A stretch of DNA of 49,888 nucleotides. Origin: an uncultured Ruminococcus sp. (GTDB taxonomy: Bacteria; Bacillota; Clostridia; Oscillospirales; Ruminococcaceae). The translations under genes were made by a program, and so were the position numbers. Every line of letters starts with the position of its first letter. The first letter of the stretch is position 1. Below the pieces are notes generated by a model. That model was not told the DNA's origin and made no database searches. It worked only from the letters and a program-made list of their open reading frames with translations. The DNA lies in NCBI GenBank assembly GCA_947345935.1, contig CAMZZN010000015.1, forward strand, positions 1-49,888. Reading direction: 5' to 3'. This document shows, piece by piece, positions 36,781 to 44,261 of the stretch.

Positions 36781-38217
36781 TTATTCAGATTTATGACCGC
36801 TGCCGGAACTCTTCTTTTTCTTCTTATCCATTTTAGGCACGGCATATATCGGCTTCAGCGGTTTTCCTTTGCTCTTGTAAACGATCCATGCGTAAATACA
36901 GATCACGATATAAATCAGGCAAAGAAGCACAGATATCTTCAGTGCGTTTTTAAACCACCTTGACTTCGGAAATCTCTTGATGACTTCCAGATTATACTTT
37001 GACTTTGACCTGTCTACATCCGACACAGCAACAAGCTCGATTGTTCCCAGCTCCTCACCGGAATATTCCAGCGTAACTTCGCCCAGGACGTCTCCCTTTT
37101 TCACCGGAGCACGAAGCGAACTCTTATTCCAGATAATCTTGTCCTTTTTGATGAGTGAAGTATCTATCTCATCATACCAAAGCATCGAAAATTCCTTATT
37201 CGGACGTGCAAGAACATAGTCGTTCCCTTCTGCAAGAGTAACGGGCAGTTCGCCAAGCTCAGCGGTATCCGCAAGTATCACCTGATACGAAAAATGATTG
37301 AACGCCCAGTCAAAAAGAGTCATCGCATCGTCGATATGATAATATTTAAGCTCCCCCTCGGCATCATTGAACGGAGCTTTCATAAGAATAACAAGATAGT
37401 TGTTTCCGTCCCTGCTGGCAAGAGTAACCAGATTGCGTCCGGCATTGACAAGATTGCCGGTTTTTATTCCCTTTGCGCCCATATAATAATAGGTATCGTT
37501 GTTAATATCCATCATAAAATTCGTATGTTTCCATATCCATTCATCAATATGTTCGTGACGCTCCGGATTGGGAACTACAGGAGTATAACTGTAAGTCACA
37601 GAAATATTTTCAAACCTTGGCACATCAAGCGCATACTTTGTGAGAACAGCCATATCTCTTGCTGTGGTATACTGGTTTGGATCGAACATTCCGTCAGGAT
37701 TTGTAAAATTCGTAGACGTCATTCCCAGTTCCTTGGCTTTTGCATTCATTTTTTCAACAAAAGCAGGAACACTGCTTCCACCGAACCTAAACGCAAGCGT
37801 ATTGGACGCTTCAATGGATGAGGTAAGCATCATGCAGTAAAGAAGATCCTCTACAGTCAGTACGTCGCCGTCCAGAATATCACAGGAAGGCAAATCGTCA
37901 GTTCTGTCATTCTCCCTGAGGACATCATAAATACCGCTGTAAACCGCCGGATCTACAGTAAGTTCTTCGCTGAGATCGCTGCATTCCTCCAAAACGACAA
38001 CTGCTGTCATGATATTTACCAGAGGTCCGGGCATCTGCTTTGCATCTGCGTTTTTTTCATGAATAAGCATATCGGCGTCAAGATTTATCAACACTGCCGA
38101 TTCGCTGTGAAGCGTTGTTTTCAGCGGAAAACTGACTGCTCCTGCTTCTTGCTTTGGTATGCAGACTAACGGAAAAATAAACAATAATGCCGATAATATT
38201 GATAAAATTCTCTTCAT
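36781..38217 (-). CDS. D-alanyl-D-alanine carboxypeptidase homologue lacking the SxxK nucleophile
   Basis: The 478-residue protein has a signal peptide (1-27), a DacA/DacF-type PBP5 domain (about 30-300), a beta-rich C-terminal domain (about 305-420), one transmembrane helix (about 428-450) and a Lys/Ser-rich cytoplasmic tail. The active-site motif reads PGPLVNIMTA where active enzymes have PASTTKIMTA: the Ser is P65 (CCT) and the Lys is N68 (AAT). The second motif SxN reads S133-S-I135. Only KTG (252-254) is kept. Overall fold conservation with three lost catalytic positions points to a pseudoenzyme, perhaps a regulator or muropeptide binder. It has a good AAGGAG site and its own terminator. 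Confidence 0.85.
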   Translation of the reverse strand: MKRILSILSALLFIFPLVCIPKQEAGAVSFPLKTTLHSESAVLINLDADMLIHEKNADAKQMPGPLVNIMTAVVVLEECSDLSEELTVDPAVYSGIYDVLRENDRTDDLPSCDILDGDVLTVEDLLYCMMLTSSIEASNTLAFRFGGSSVPAFVEKMNAKAKELGMTSTNFTNPDGMFDPNQYTTARDMAVLTKYALDVPRFENISVTYSYTPVVPNPERHEHIDEWIWKHTNFMMDINNDTYYYMGAKGIKTGNLVNAGRNLVTLASRDGNNYLVILMKAPFNDAEGELKYYHIDDAMTLFDWAFNHFSYQVILADTAELGELPVTLAEGNDYVLARPNKEFSMLWYDEIDTSLIKKDKIIWNKSSLRAPVKKGDVLGEVTLEYSGEELGTIELVAVSDVDRSKSKYNLEVIKRFPKSRWFKNALKISVLLCLIYIVICIYAWIVYKSKGKPLKPIYAVPKMDKKKKKSSGSGHKSE

Positions 38218-38322
38218 ATTTTCTCCTTATTTCAACACGGAATACCATATAAATTTCGTACAGAATTATTATATCACATATTCCGGAAAATTTAAAGACT
38301 TTTTCAAAATTTTTTTCTGCAA

Positions 38323-39585
38323 TTACCGAAGATCTTTCTCCATAGAAGGATCGCCATACGTCAGATCGCTGCAATTGTAGTACTTCCACCTGTCGGCTTC
38401 ATTATCAACGTAAAACAGCACGCCGTCCTCATATGCCATGAAATTTCCCCAGACTGTTTCGCTGCAATCCCATGAATTGACAAAAACCATTTTCTTTCCG
38501 AGAGAATTCAAAGATGTATCCATATACGCCTTATTTCCGTAAATATAGGCATTCTGACCCCATCCCTCGTCCAACTTATTCATCTCGAATGCACGATTGA
38601 TATTTACAGCGCCATTCCTATACGCAGTACAATAACGGAGAATACAGTCGTTTCCTTTTATGTCCACAAAGCTGTCGGCGTAGTTTTCGCCGCTCATTCC
38701 CGTACCGTCAAAGGTACAGTTCTCTATAATTGTTCCTATGGTATATTCTTTTACATCAATATGTTCGGCAGCAACATTTGGACCGAGCTTGCAGCCGCTT
38801 ATTCTGTTATAGTGACAGGAATGATCGTAACCTGAAGTACTCTTGGAACTTCCCACATAGATTCCTTCACCGTACGCCGGATTTTTCACTCCCGTATCAT
38901 GGACATAACAATTCTTTGCCAGACAATAAGAGCTTCCATCCCGGAAATGTATTCCCTCTTCACCGATATTATACACCTCGCAGCCGATCAGACTCGTATT
39001 ATTGGAATTATCAAGAATTATTCCCTTTGCTGCATTGGTGATCCTGACATTTTCAATCACCCACCAGTCGCCTGTTATAGTCAGAACATAGCTGCCGTCA
39101 GTATTGATTCCAGAAAGAACTGACGGAGCATCCGGATCTTCAGATCTGAGCACGATAGGAGCGTCTGGTCTTCCGTCCGCTTCACCTGTAAACATACGCC
39201 CTTTAGGAGTAGAACCGCTGTACACATATTCTCCGTCTGCAAGCACGATCTCATCCCCCGGCTCTGCACCTGCAAGAGCTGCTTTCAGTTCCTCGGTATT
39301 TGTGACCCTAACAATATTTTTGCTTTTAGCAAGCAGCAGATTTTTCATCATTGCCAGATCAACGGAGTCAAGCGTTTCATCGGCGCAGAGATCACCTGCC
39401 GTCCAGTCTGCCAGAGTATTATTCTCGTTGATAATCCATTTCTGAACTGCAACAACGTCGGCAATATTGAAGCTGCCGTCGCCGTTCACATCGCCTCTTA
39501 CGGCAGCGGAATCGGTATAAGCAGCCGCTGTTGCCGGAATACTAAGCATTGCGGCAGCTATAATTGCAGATATAATTTTTTTCAT
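38323..39585 (-). CDS. Secreted right-handed beta-helix protein with N-terminal dockerin (lyase-like)
   Basis: The 420-residue protein has a signal peptide (1-22), a dockerin directly after it (about 30-90; GDVNGDGSFNIADVV and DLCADETLDSVDLAMMKNLL), and a right-handed parallel beta-helix (about 95-400). The helix opens TNTEELKAALAGAEPGDEIVLADGEY, as in chondroitinase-B/alginate-lyase-like and pectate-lyase-like families. A polysaccharide lyase role is likely; the family (PL6, PL9 or another) and substrate are not decided. Dockerins are usually C-terminal, so the N-terminal place is unusual. ATG 39585 has GGAGG upstream. Confidence 0.8.
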   Translation of the reverse strand: MKKIISAIIAAAMLSIPATAAAYTDSAAVRGDVNGDGSFNIADVVAVQKWIINENNTLADWTAGDLCADETLDSVDLAMMKNLLLAKSKNIVRVTNTEELKAALAGAEPGDEIVLADGEYVYSGSTPKGRMFTGEADGRPDAPIVLRSEDPDAPSVLSGINTDGSYVLTITGDWWVIENVRITNAAKGIILDNSNNTSLIGCEVYNIGEEGIHFRDGSSYCLAKNCYVHDTGVKNPAYGEGIYVGSSKSTSGYDHSCHYNRISGCKLGPNVAAEHIDVKEYTIGTIIENCTFDGTGMSGENYADSFVDIKGNDCILRYCTAYRNGAVNINRAFEMNKLDEGWGQNAYIYGNKAYMDTSLNSLGKKMVFVNSWDCSETVWGNFMAYEDGVLFYVDNEADRWKYYNCSDLTYGDPSMEKDLR

Positions 39586-39909
39586 GCACAATACCTCCAT
39601 ATATTTTCAGTGTGAGGACAAAACAAATCTTCAGAATCACTCCGATGTGACCAGTTTCATTTTATCACCTTTTTCAGCAAATTTTATTTGCAAGCCCTAA
39701 CAGTAAATACAATTTATATAATTATACAAAATAATAATAACATAATTTATTAAAATCGTCAATATTTTTATTAACAAATCCCCCATAAATTCTTTGTATA
39801 ATTTATACAAAATTATTTTTTCATTACGATAAGACATACATGATAATAGGAAGTAAATAAAAAAATCACATTGGAATATTAAATTTTAATATTTTACATA
39901 AAATAGCTA
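39586..39909. other. AT-rich gene-free stretch upstream of the dockerin/beta-helix gene
   Basis: This interval has long A/T tracts and several short ATAATTTATACAAAATTATT-like partial palindromes, but no reading frame and no convincing promoter with proper spacing on the minus strand. Confidence 0.5.
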
Positions 39910-39938
39910 TTGATTTTCTGGTTTTTATGTGATATAAT
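39910..39938 (+). promoter_or_regulatory. Consensus promoter of the 6S-like RNA
   Basis: TTGATT (39910-39915), 17-bp spacer, perfect TATAAT (39933-39938). The predicted start is near 39945 and no reading frame with a ribosome binding site follows. Confidence 0.75.
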
Positions 39939-39944
39939 ATAATC

Positions 39945-40135
39945 AACAAATAAATATTACTGCCTTGTTCGATGAATTATAGTTTGTATGATCCAACACT
40001 TCTTATTAGGGAATTCAGCTCCGTGTGTGAATTGCAGACCTCCCGCTTTGCGGAAGAAGGGAGCGTGAAGCATTCGGGCGTTTACCCACCTGCTTTGTGC
40101 GGGTTTTATCCACTATATGCCGGCAAGGCGGTTTT
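39945..40135 (+). ncRNA. Structured non-coding RNA, 6S (SsrS)-like candidate
   Basis: The transcript of about 190 nt folds as one long rod. The ends pair (ACTGCCTTG 39959-39967 with CAAGGCGGT 40124-40132), then TATAG with CTATA, then a large unpaired region on both sides, then GAATTGC (40029) with GCATTC (40070) and an apical CTCCC/GGGAG hairpin. A side hairpin ACCTGC/GCGGGT lies on the 3' arm. Size, closing helix, central bubble and strong promoter fit 6S RNA, which binds housekeeping RNA polymerase. Proximity to rarA also fits, since Firmicute 6S genes are often found near aspS, tcdA and rarA. The identity is inferred from shape. Confidence 0.5.
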
Positions 40136-40143
40136 ATTTTACA

Positions 40144-40180
40144 AAAAACGGCTCAGGATCTCCCTGAGCCGTTTTTCTTT
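40144..40180. terminator. Bidirectional terminator shared by the 6S-like RNA and the DUF1292 gene
   Basis: A perfect 14-bp stem AAAAACGGCTCAGG with its complement and a five-base loop, with A and T tracts on both sides. Confidence 0.8.
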
Positions 40181-40215
40181 TCATTATGTATCAGTTCGTA
40201 CGCCGAATATATCCG

Positions 40216-40521
40216 TTATTCTTCGTCGTCATCTTCATCAAAAAGTTCGTCCATGCGCTTCATGAAAAACTCTGAAACCATATCGAACTCGTCGTCATCC
40301 TCAATAGACGCAAGAATTTCCTCCCCTCCGTCCTCAACAGCTTTAAGTATAACAAGTTCGCAATCGGCAGAAAGTATATCTTCACTGTCAAATTCTGGGA
40401 TCATTGCATAGTAAATTTCTCCCTGAAATTCTGCAATATCCACTATCTCAAAATTCTTTTTATTACCCTCACTATCTATCAGTTCGATAAGATCGGGAGT
40501 GTATTCATTCATATCTGACAT
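40216..40521 (-). CDS. DUF1292 family acidic protein (YrzB-like)
   Basis: The 101-residue, strongly acidic protein carries the DUF1292 pattern: PDLIELIDSEGNKKNFEIVDIAEF, then IYYAMIPEF and ELVILKAVED, ending in an Asp/Glu tail. The function is unknown; in Firmicutes relatives are found near alaS and Holliday-junction resolvase genes. The ATG at 40521 is chosen because GGAG lies six bases before it; the upstream ATG at 40533 overlaps that site. Confidence 0.8.
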   Translation of the reverse strand: MSDMNEYTPDLIELIDSEGNKKNFEIVDIAEFQGEIYYAMIPEFDSEDILSADCELVILKAVEDGGEEILASIEDDDEFDMVSEFFMKRMDELFDEDDDEE

Positions 40522-40751
40522 ATTTTTCTCCATTCTGCGGCTATCCGCACTTTTTTGATACATTAATTATACACCGTATACGCAAAAAAAGCAAGAGGAA
40601 GTTTAAGGGTTTGATTATACACCCCAAAACATATCCGCAAATCAGCTCCACAATCGCCTGACATTTTTGTATACTATGTCAAAACGCAAGATGCTTTATT
40701 GTGCGTTTTGCTGATTTATACTAAAAATCCTATATTTATTCAATAATACTA

Positions 40752-40780
40752 TTGACATTTGCCAAGCATTGTGGTAATAT
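40752..40780 (+). promoter_or_regulatory. Consensus promoter of the long structured RNA
   Basis: A perfect TTGACA (40752-40757), 17-bp spacer and TAATAT (40775-40780). The predicted start is near 40787. No protein-coding frame of useful size follows for 800 bp on this strand. Confidence 0.75.
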
Positions 40781-40786
40781 ATAATC

Positions 40787-41405
40787 AAGGAAAACGAAGA
40801 AGATAAAAATTCTTCCAGAGCTGAATTTACTTGGACTGAGTTGAATGCTCAATGTAAATTATACTATGCGGAAAGGTGAGTGAGTCCAATGGAAGAAAGT
40901 TCAGAGCAGCAGCGTGAAGCCAGCGGGCTTGCTGAGTAATTGAATCACAAAACGGGAATATAAGCATACGCTTGTTCCATTAATTGAAGCTGTAATAATA
41001 TTCGATTACAAAGCTGACGTATTGCTGAATGAAAATGGCTTCATGTCTAAACTCAATTTGGATACAGGATTATCTGAAATTTCGACAATGAGTCTTTAGA
41101 TACATTATCATACAAAATCCAAAGTAAAGGTTGAGTCCAATGAGAAGTTGATTTTTCTAAAAACCGCTTGTCCCGTCTGTACAAAGCCGGGAAATATCAA
41201 ATCAAGGGTGGTTCCGATGCAGTGATTAAATTTTTTACCCGATAATTTTCTTTTGAAGGAATGATACTTATGAAAATGCGAGGTATTCTTCAAAAAATTG
41301 ATCAGAAAGGGTGAGTCCACAGGGTAATTTGGCAAAATGATGAAAGTCATTTTAAATTTACAATTGAATAAAAATCATCCCCCGAAAGATTTTCGGGGGT
41401 TTTCG
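40787..41405 (+). ncRNA. Long, highly structured non-coding RNA of about 620 nt (unidentified)
   Basis: Between a consensus promoter and an intrinsic terminator there is no credible reading frame but many local helices. They include AATTTAC 40824/GTAAATT 40854 (with inner TGAG/CTCA), AAGCC 40917/GGCTT 40926 inside CAGC/GCTG, GGAA..AAGC/GCTT..TTCC near 40955-40980, a TTTGGAT/ATCCAAA helix enclosing TATCTGAA/TTTAGATA (41055-41125), CCCG/CGGG near 41170-41190, and TTGAAG..ATAC/GTAT..CTTCAA near 41255-41295. A motif TGAGTCCAATG recurs at 40881, 41132 and (partly) 41312. It is not RNase P RNA, tmRNA or SRP RNA by motif. Size and complexity recall ROOL, GOLLD or OLE RNAs, but I cannot match it to any. 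Confidence 0.6.
41379..41405 (+). terminator. Terminator of the long structured RNA
   Basis: Perfect 9-bp stem CCCCCGAAA/TTTCGGGGG with a three-base loop followed by TTTTCGTTATT. Confidence 0.85.
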
Positions 41406-41410
41406 TTATT

Positions 41411-41606
41411 CAATGCCATTAACTTAATAATCTATGTTCCTCTCACTCTTGCCAAAATGGTATTTGCTCTATGGTCAATCATCCTAATAAAATTCAGCGC
41501 CTCTTTATGAGGCGCTGAATTTTATTAATATCGGGTTTCCAAAGGGGATGTACTCACCTTTGGCAGGGGTGTGGGGACGAGGTTCCCACTTAAGTTAATG
41601 ACATTG
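41411..41606. repeat. 196-bp imperfect palindrome next to rarA
   Basis: The ends CAATGCCATTAACTTAA (41411-41427) and TTAAGTTAATGACATTG (41590-41606) are inverted with one mismatch. A second arm pair, CTCACTCTTGCCAAA facing TTTGGCAGGGGTGTGGGG, is mostly compensated by G-U pairs in a plus-strand RNA. A perfect 19-bp hairpin fills the centre (41485-41527). It may be a MITE-like element or a structured RNA. Confidence 0.5.
41485..41527 (-). terminator. Strong hairpin, probable terminator of the rarA operon
   Basis: The 19-bp perfect stem, TAATAAAATTCAGCGCCTC with its complement, and the loop TTTAT lie about 85 nt past the rarA stop. The AT-rich outer arm supplies the T-tract on either strand. 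Confidence 0.65.
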
Positions 41607-41610
41607 TTTG

Positions 41611-42882
41611 TTATTCCGCTTCATTCAGCAACTTTTGTCTGTACTGATACGCAGACTGTTCCTGCTTATTATCCCCGAATTCATAATACACATGACCTTT
41701 CAGGGCATCCGGCATATACTGCTGCTTTACATAGTGATTGTGAAAATTGTGCGGATACAAATAATTCTGACCGGCCACTGCCGCTCCCTTGCCGTCGTAA
41801 TGCTTGTTCTGGAGATGTCGTGGAAAATCAAGCGCATCGCAGTCCTGTAAATCGGCAAGTGCGGCATCTATAGCCATTACTCCGCTGTTTGATTTCGGTG
41901 ATGTAGCCAGAAGTATTACAGCTTGTGCGATAGGCAGCTTTGCTTCCGGAAGTCCAAGCTGCAATGCCGAATCGACGCACGCTTTGGTTATAACCGCCGC
42001 CATAGGATATGCAAGTCCAACATCTTCGGATGCAATGCACAAAAGACGTCGGCACAGCGAGATTATATCCCCTGCCGCTATCAGCCGTGCGGCGTAATGA
42101 AGTGCGGCATTCTCATCCGAACCACGAATCGACTTATGCAGCGCCGATAAAATATCATAATGCTGATCGCCGTCACGGTCGTACCGCATATTGCTACGCT
42201 GAGCAATTATTTTCATAGACTCCTCGGTTATACGCACCTTGCCAAGTTCCGGTTCTCCGCAGATAACCGCAAGTTCCGCTGTATTCATCGCCTTGCGGAC
42301 ATCTCCGCCGCAGTTATAGGCAATTATTCTGCATATATTGTCATCTGCTTCAATATCCATACCGTTTTCTTCCGAAATTATCCGGAATGCACGATTTATC
42401 GCCGGAATGATCTGTTCCGCCGATACAGGCTTGAACTCGAATACGGTGCTGCGGCTGATAACAGCGTTATATATAGAGAAATATGGATTTTCCGTTGTTG
42501 AAGCAATCAGCGTTATATCACCGTTTTCAATGTATTCGAGGAGACTTTGCTGCTGCTTTTTATTGAGATACTGAATCTCGTCCAGATACAAGAGAATTCC
42601 GTTTTCAGTCCCGAACGTGCCTATATCCCCGACTACTTGCTTTATATCGGCAGTTGAAGCGCTTGTTCCGTTGAGCTTATGCAGCGTCATTCCGCAGTTT
42701 TCAGCTATAATACGTGCAACAGTAGTTTTTCCGACACCAGACGGACCATAAAATATCATATTGGGTACAGTTCCGCTTTCAATTATTCTGCGCAAAGGCT
42801 TGCCGGGAGCAAGTATATGCTCCTGACCCACAACATCGTCAAGAGTCTGCGGACGTATTTTATCTGCTAATGGTATTGACAT
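41611..42882 (-). CDS. rarA: Replication-associated recombination ATPase RarA
   Basis: The 423-residue AAA+ ATPase opens PLADKIRPQTLDDVVGQEHILAPGKPLRR and has Walker A GPSGVGKTT (about 46-54), Walker B LYLDEIQYLNK, sensor 1 ASTTENPYFSI and the C-terminal MgsA/RarA tetramerisation domain (PMAAVITKACVDSALQLGLPEA ... YLYPHNFHNHYVKQQYMPD). It acts at stalled replication forks. The start follows GAGGT inside the preceding gene, one base after its stop, so it is coupled to the pyrophosphatase-like gene. Confidence 0.95.
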   Translation of the reverse strand: MSIPLADKIRPQTLDDVVGQEHILAPGKPLRRIIESGTVPNMIFYGPSGVGKTTVARIIAENCGMTLHKLNGTSASTADIKQVVGDIGTFGTENGILLYLDEIQYLNKKQQQSLLEYIENGDITLIASTTENPYFSIYNAVISRSTVFEFKPVSAEQIIPAINRAFRIISEENGMDIEADDNICRIIAYNCGGDVRKAMNTAELAVICGEPELGKVRITEESMKIIAQRSNMRYDRDGDQHYDILSALHKSIRGSDENAALHYAARLIAAGDIISLCRRLLCIASEDVGLAYPMAAVITKACVDSALQLGLPEAKLPIAQAVILLATSPKSNSGVMAIDAALADLQDCDALDFPRHLQNKHYDGKGAAVAGQNYLYPHNFHNHYVKQQYMPDALKGHVYYEFGDNKQEQSAYQYRQKLLNEAE

Positions 42883-42883
42883 A

Positions 42884-43216
42884 TCAGACCTCGCTAAGTA
42901 TTATTTCCGATTTAAAATATTGTTCCTGAAATCTGACCTGTTTCATTATTTCAGATCGTGTAAACGACATCCCGGAAGGACAGACTACCCATTTTTCCTC
43001 AACATCGTCGGTACGTCTTATAACTGCAATTATTTTTCCTGTGAACGACTTTAACGGTATATCAACGCCAAGTATATATGCATCCTGTTCTTCGCCGTCC
43101 GGAGCAGGTATTCCCTCGATATATCCGTAATTTATGGGATAGTACATATCCTTGTATTCCGGATGATAGCTGCCTATAGGTCTGTCCACAGTAACTGTGA
43201 CAATATCGCCGATCAT
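42884..43216 (-). CDS. Short inorganic-pyrophosphatase-like protein
   Basis: The 110-residue protein matches the start of soluble family I pyrophosphatase (VTVDRPIGSYHPEYKDMYYPINYGYIEG) and keeps EEQDAYILGVD in the region of the DxDPxD metal site, but several of the conserved aspartates are missing and the chain is far shorter than the usual 170 or more residues. Such short relatives occur in Clostridia; pyrophosphatase activity is doubtful. It is coupled to rarA and has GAGGGG upstream. Confidence 0.7.
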   Translation of the reverse strand: MIGDIVTVTVDRPIGSYHPEYKDMYYPINYGYIEGIPAPDGEEQDAYILGVDIPLKSFTGKIIAVIRRTDDVEEKWVVCPSGMSFTRSEIMKQVRFQEQYFKSEIILSEV

Positions 43217-43278
43217 ATTATATCCCCTCTTTCAAATTGACTGACATTATATTTATTCTCTATCCTCCGAAATGTCGA

Positions 43279-43671
43279 TCATATCCACCATTCAGGAGTT
43301 ATCTCGCCAAATTTGATAGTACGTCCCGAAGAATAGTCGAGCATGATCTCGATATCCTTGTAAGCATCTGGCATTATCTGCACCATAAGCTCACGGCAGG
43401 CTCCACATGGTGCTCCGTTAGAACCGTCAGGCATAATACACAACACTTTGTCTATCTCCTGCTCGCCGTTGGTTATCATATTGAATATTGCATTCCTCTC
43501 AGCACATATTCCCAGTGTCGAACAGGTATCAATGCATACTCCCGTATATATTTTCCCCGATTTTGAAAGAATCGCTGCCGAAACCTCTCCGCAGAAAACA
43601 TATTCTGAAATCCTGCGCTAATTAAGAACCAACTTTGCAGCCTTATACATTTCATTCCAGATTTTTTCCAT
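43279..43671 (-). pseudogene. Cytidine deaminase with an in-frame TAG at codon 18
   Basis: The frame from ATG 43671 (AAAGGAG upstream) reads MEKIWNEMYKAAKLVLN, then TAG at 43618-43620, then continues open for 113 codons in the same frame. The downstream part is a clear cytidine/blasticidin-type deaminase: CAERNAIFNM (catalytic Glu, zinc Cys) and PCGACREL (two zinc Cys). Length without the stop, 130 residues, matches the family. So a single nonsense change, a sequencing error or readthrough explains it. The next ATG (43479) would lose the first zinc site. It overlaps the end of the Nudix gene by 20 nt and belongs to the same operon. Confidence 0.8.
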
Positions 43672-44197
43672 ATTGTTTCTCCTTTAAATCGGATAAACCA
43701 ACTATTTTCAGATATTTTCTATATATTGGATATATAGCGTTACCCGGTCTCTCTGGAAACATTGTTTCAGGCGCTTTTAATGCATCGCACCACTCGGCAG
43801 AGTCCACTTCGCTTGAAAGAGTAAAATCAGATTTTTTGGTAAAGCCAATAAATCCATGCATAAGAATATCTTTTGAACCAAACCAATATGTCCCGGCATA
43901 TTCAAGTTTGTCAATATCAAGTCCTAATTCTTCTTTAACCTCTCTGACGGCAGTTTCCTCCGCATTTTCTCCGGGGGTAATATAACCGGAAACAAAAGAT
44001 GTAAATTTATCCGACATATACATTTGCCTTAAAAGAGCTATTTCGTTATATTGATTTGCAACTAATACTATACTGCAACTTGGAAATAAGTCAAACCAAT
44101 ACTTATTGCATTGTTGACAAAATGGTACTTCTCCGTCGTCATCTGCCAATTTATTTATAAGTTTTTTTCCGCACTGAGGACAATAAATATAACGCAT
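43652..44197 (-). CDS. Nudix hydrolase with N-terminal zinc ribbon (NudC-like)
   Basis: The 181-residue protein has a four-Cys zinc ribbon (C6, C9, C27, C30) and a Nudix box GYITPGENAEETAVREVKEELGL (about 70-92) with all key Glu residues. The layout resembles NADH pyrophosphatase NudC, though the NudC-specific SQPWPFPxS motif is absent, so the substrate is open. The ATG at 44197 has GGAGG upstream; the longer frame runs through the glyA terminator and is rejected. Confidence 0.85.
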   Translation of the reverse strand: MRYIYCPQCGKKLINKLADDDGEVPFCQQCNKYWFDLFPSCSIVLVANQYNEIALLRQMYMSDKFTSFVSGYITPGENAEETAVREVKEELGLDIDKLEYAGTYWFGSKDILMHGFIGFTKKSDFTLSSEVDSAEWCDALKAPETMFPERPGNAIYPIYRKYLKIVGLSDLKEKQYGKNLE

Positions 44198-44218
44198 ATT
44201 ACCTCCATTAATAAAACA

Positions 44219-44253
44219 AATTTCGGGGCAGACAATACGCCCGTCCCGAAATT
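44219..44253 (-). terminator. Terminator after glyA
   Basis: The stem AATTTCGGG/CCCGAAATT is followed on the minus strand by TGTTTTATT. Some readthrough into the Nudix operon is possible, as no separate promoter was identified there. Confidence 0.6.
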
Positions 44254-44261
44254 GTTGCAGC

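Noticed and set aside
40097-40411. A 104-codon serine-rich plus-strand frame near the DUF1292 gene
   Set aside because: It begins inside the structured RNA, crosses its terminator and then runs antisense to the DUF1292 gene.
40881-41319. CRISPR-like array from the recurring TGAGTCCAATG motif
   Set aside because: Only three copies of about 11-18 bp at unequal spacing (251 and 180 bp), with no cas genes.
40787-41405. RNase P RNA, tmRNA, SRP RNA or group II intron as the identity of the long RNA
   Set aside because: The hallmark motifs (GAGGAAAGTCC, a tRNA-like tmRNA end with GGGGCTG start, the SRP tetraloop region, intron domain V) are not found.
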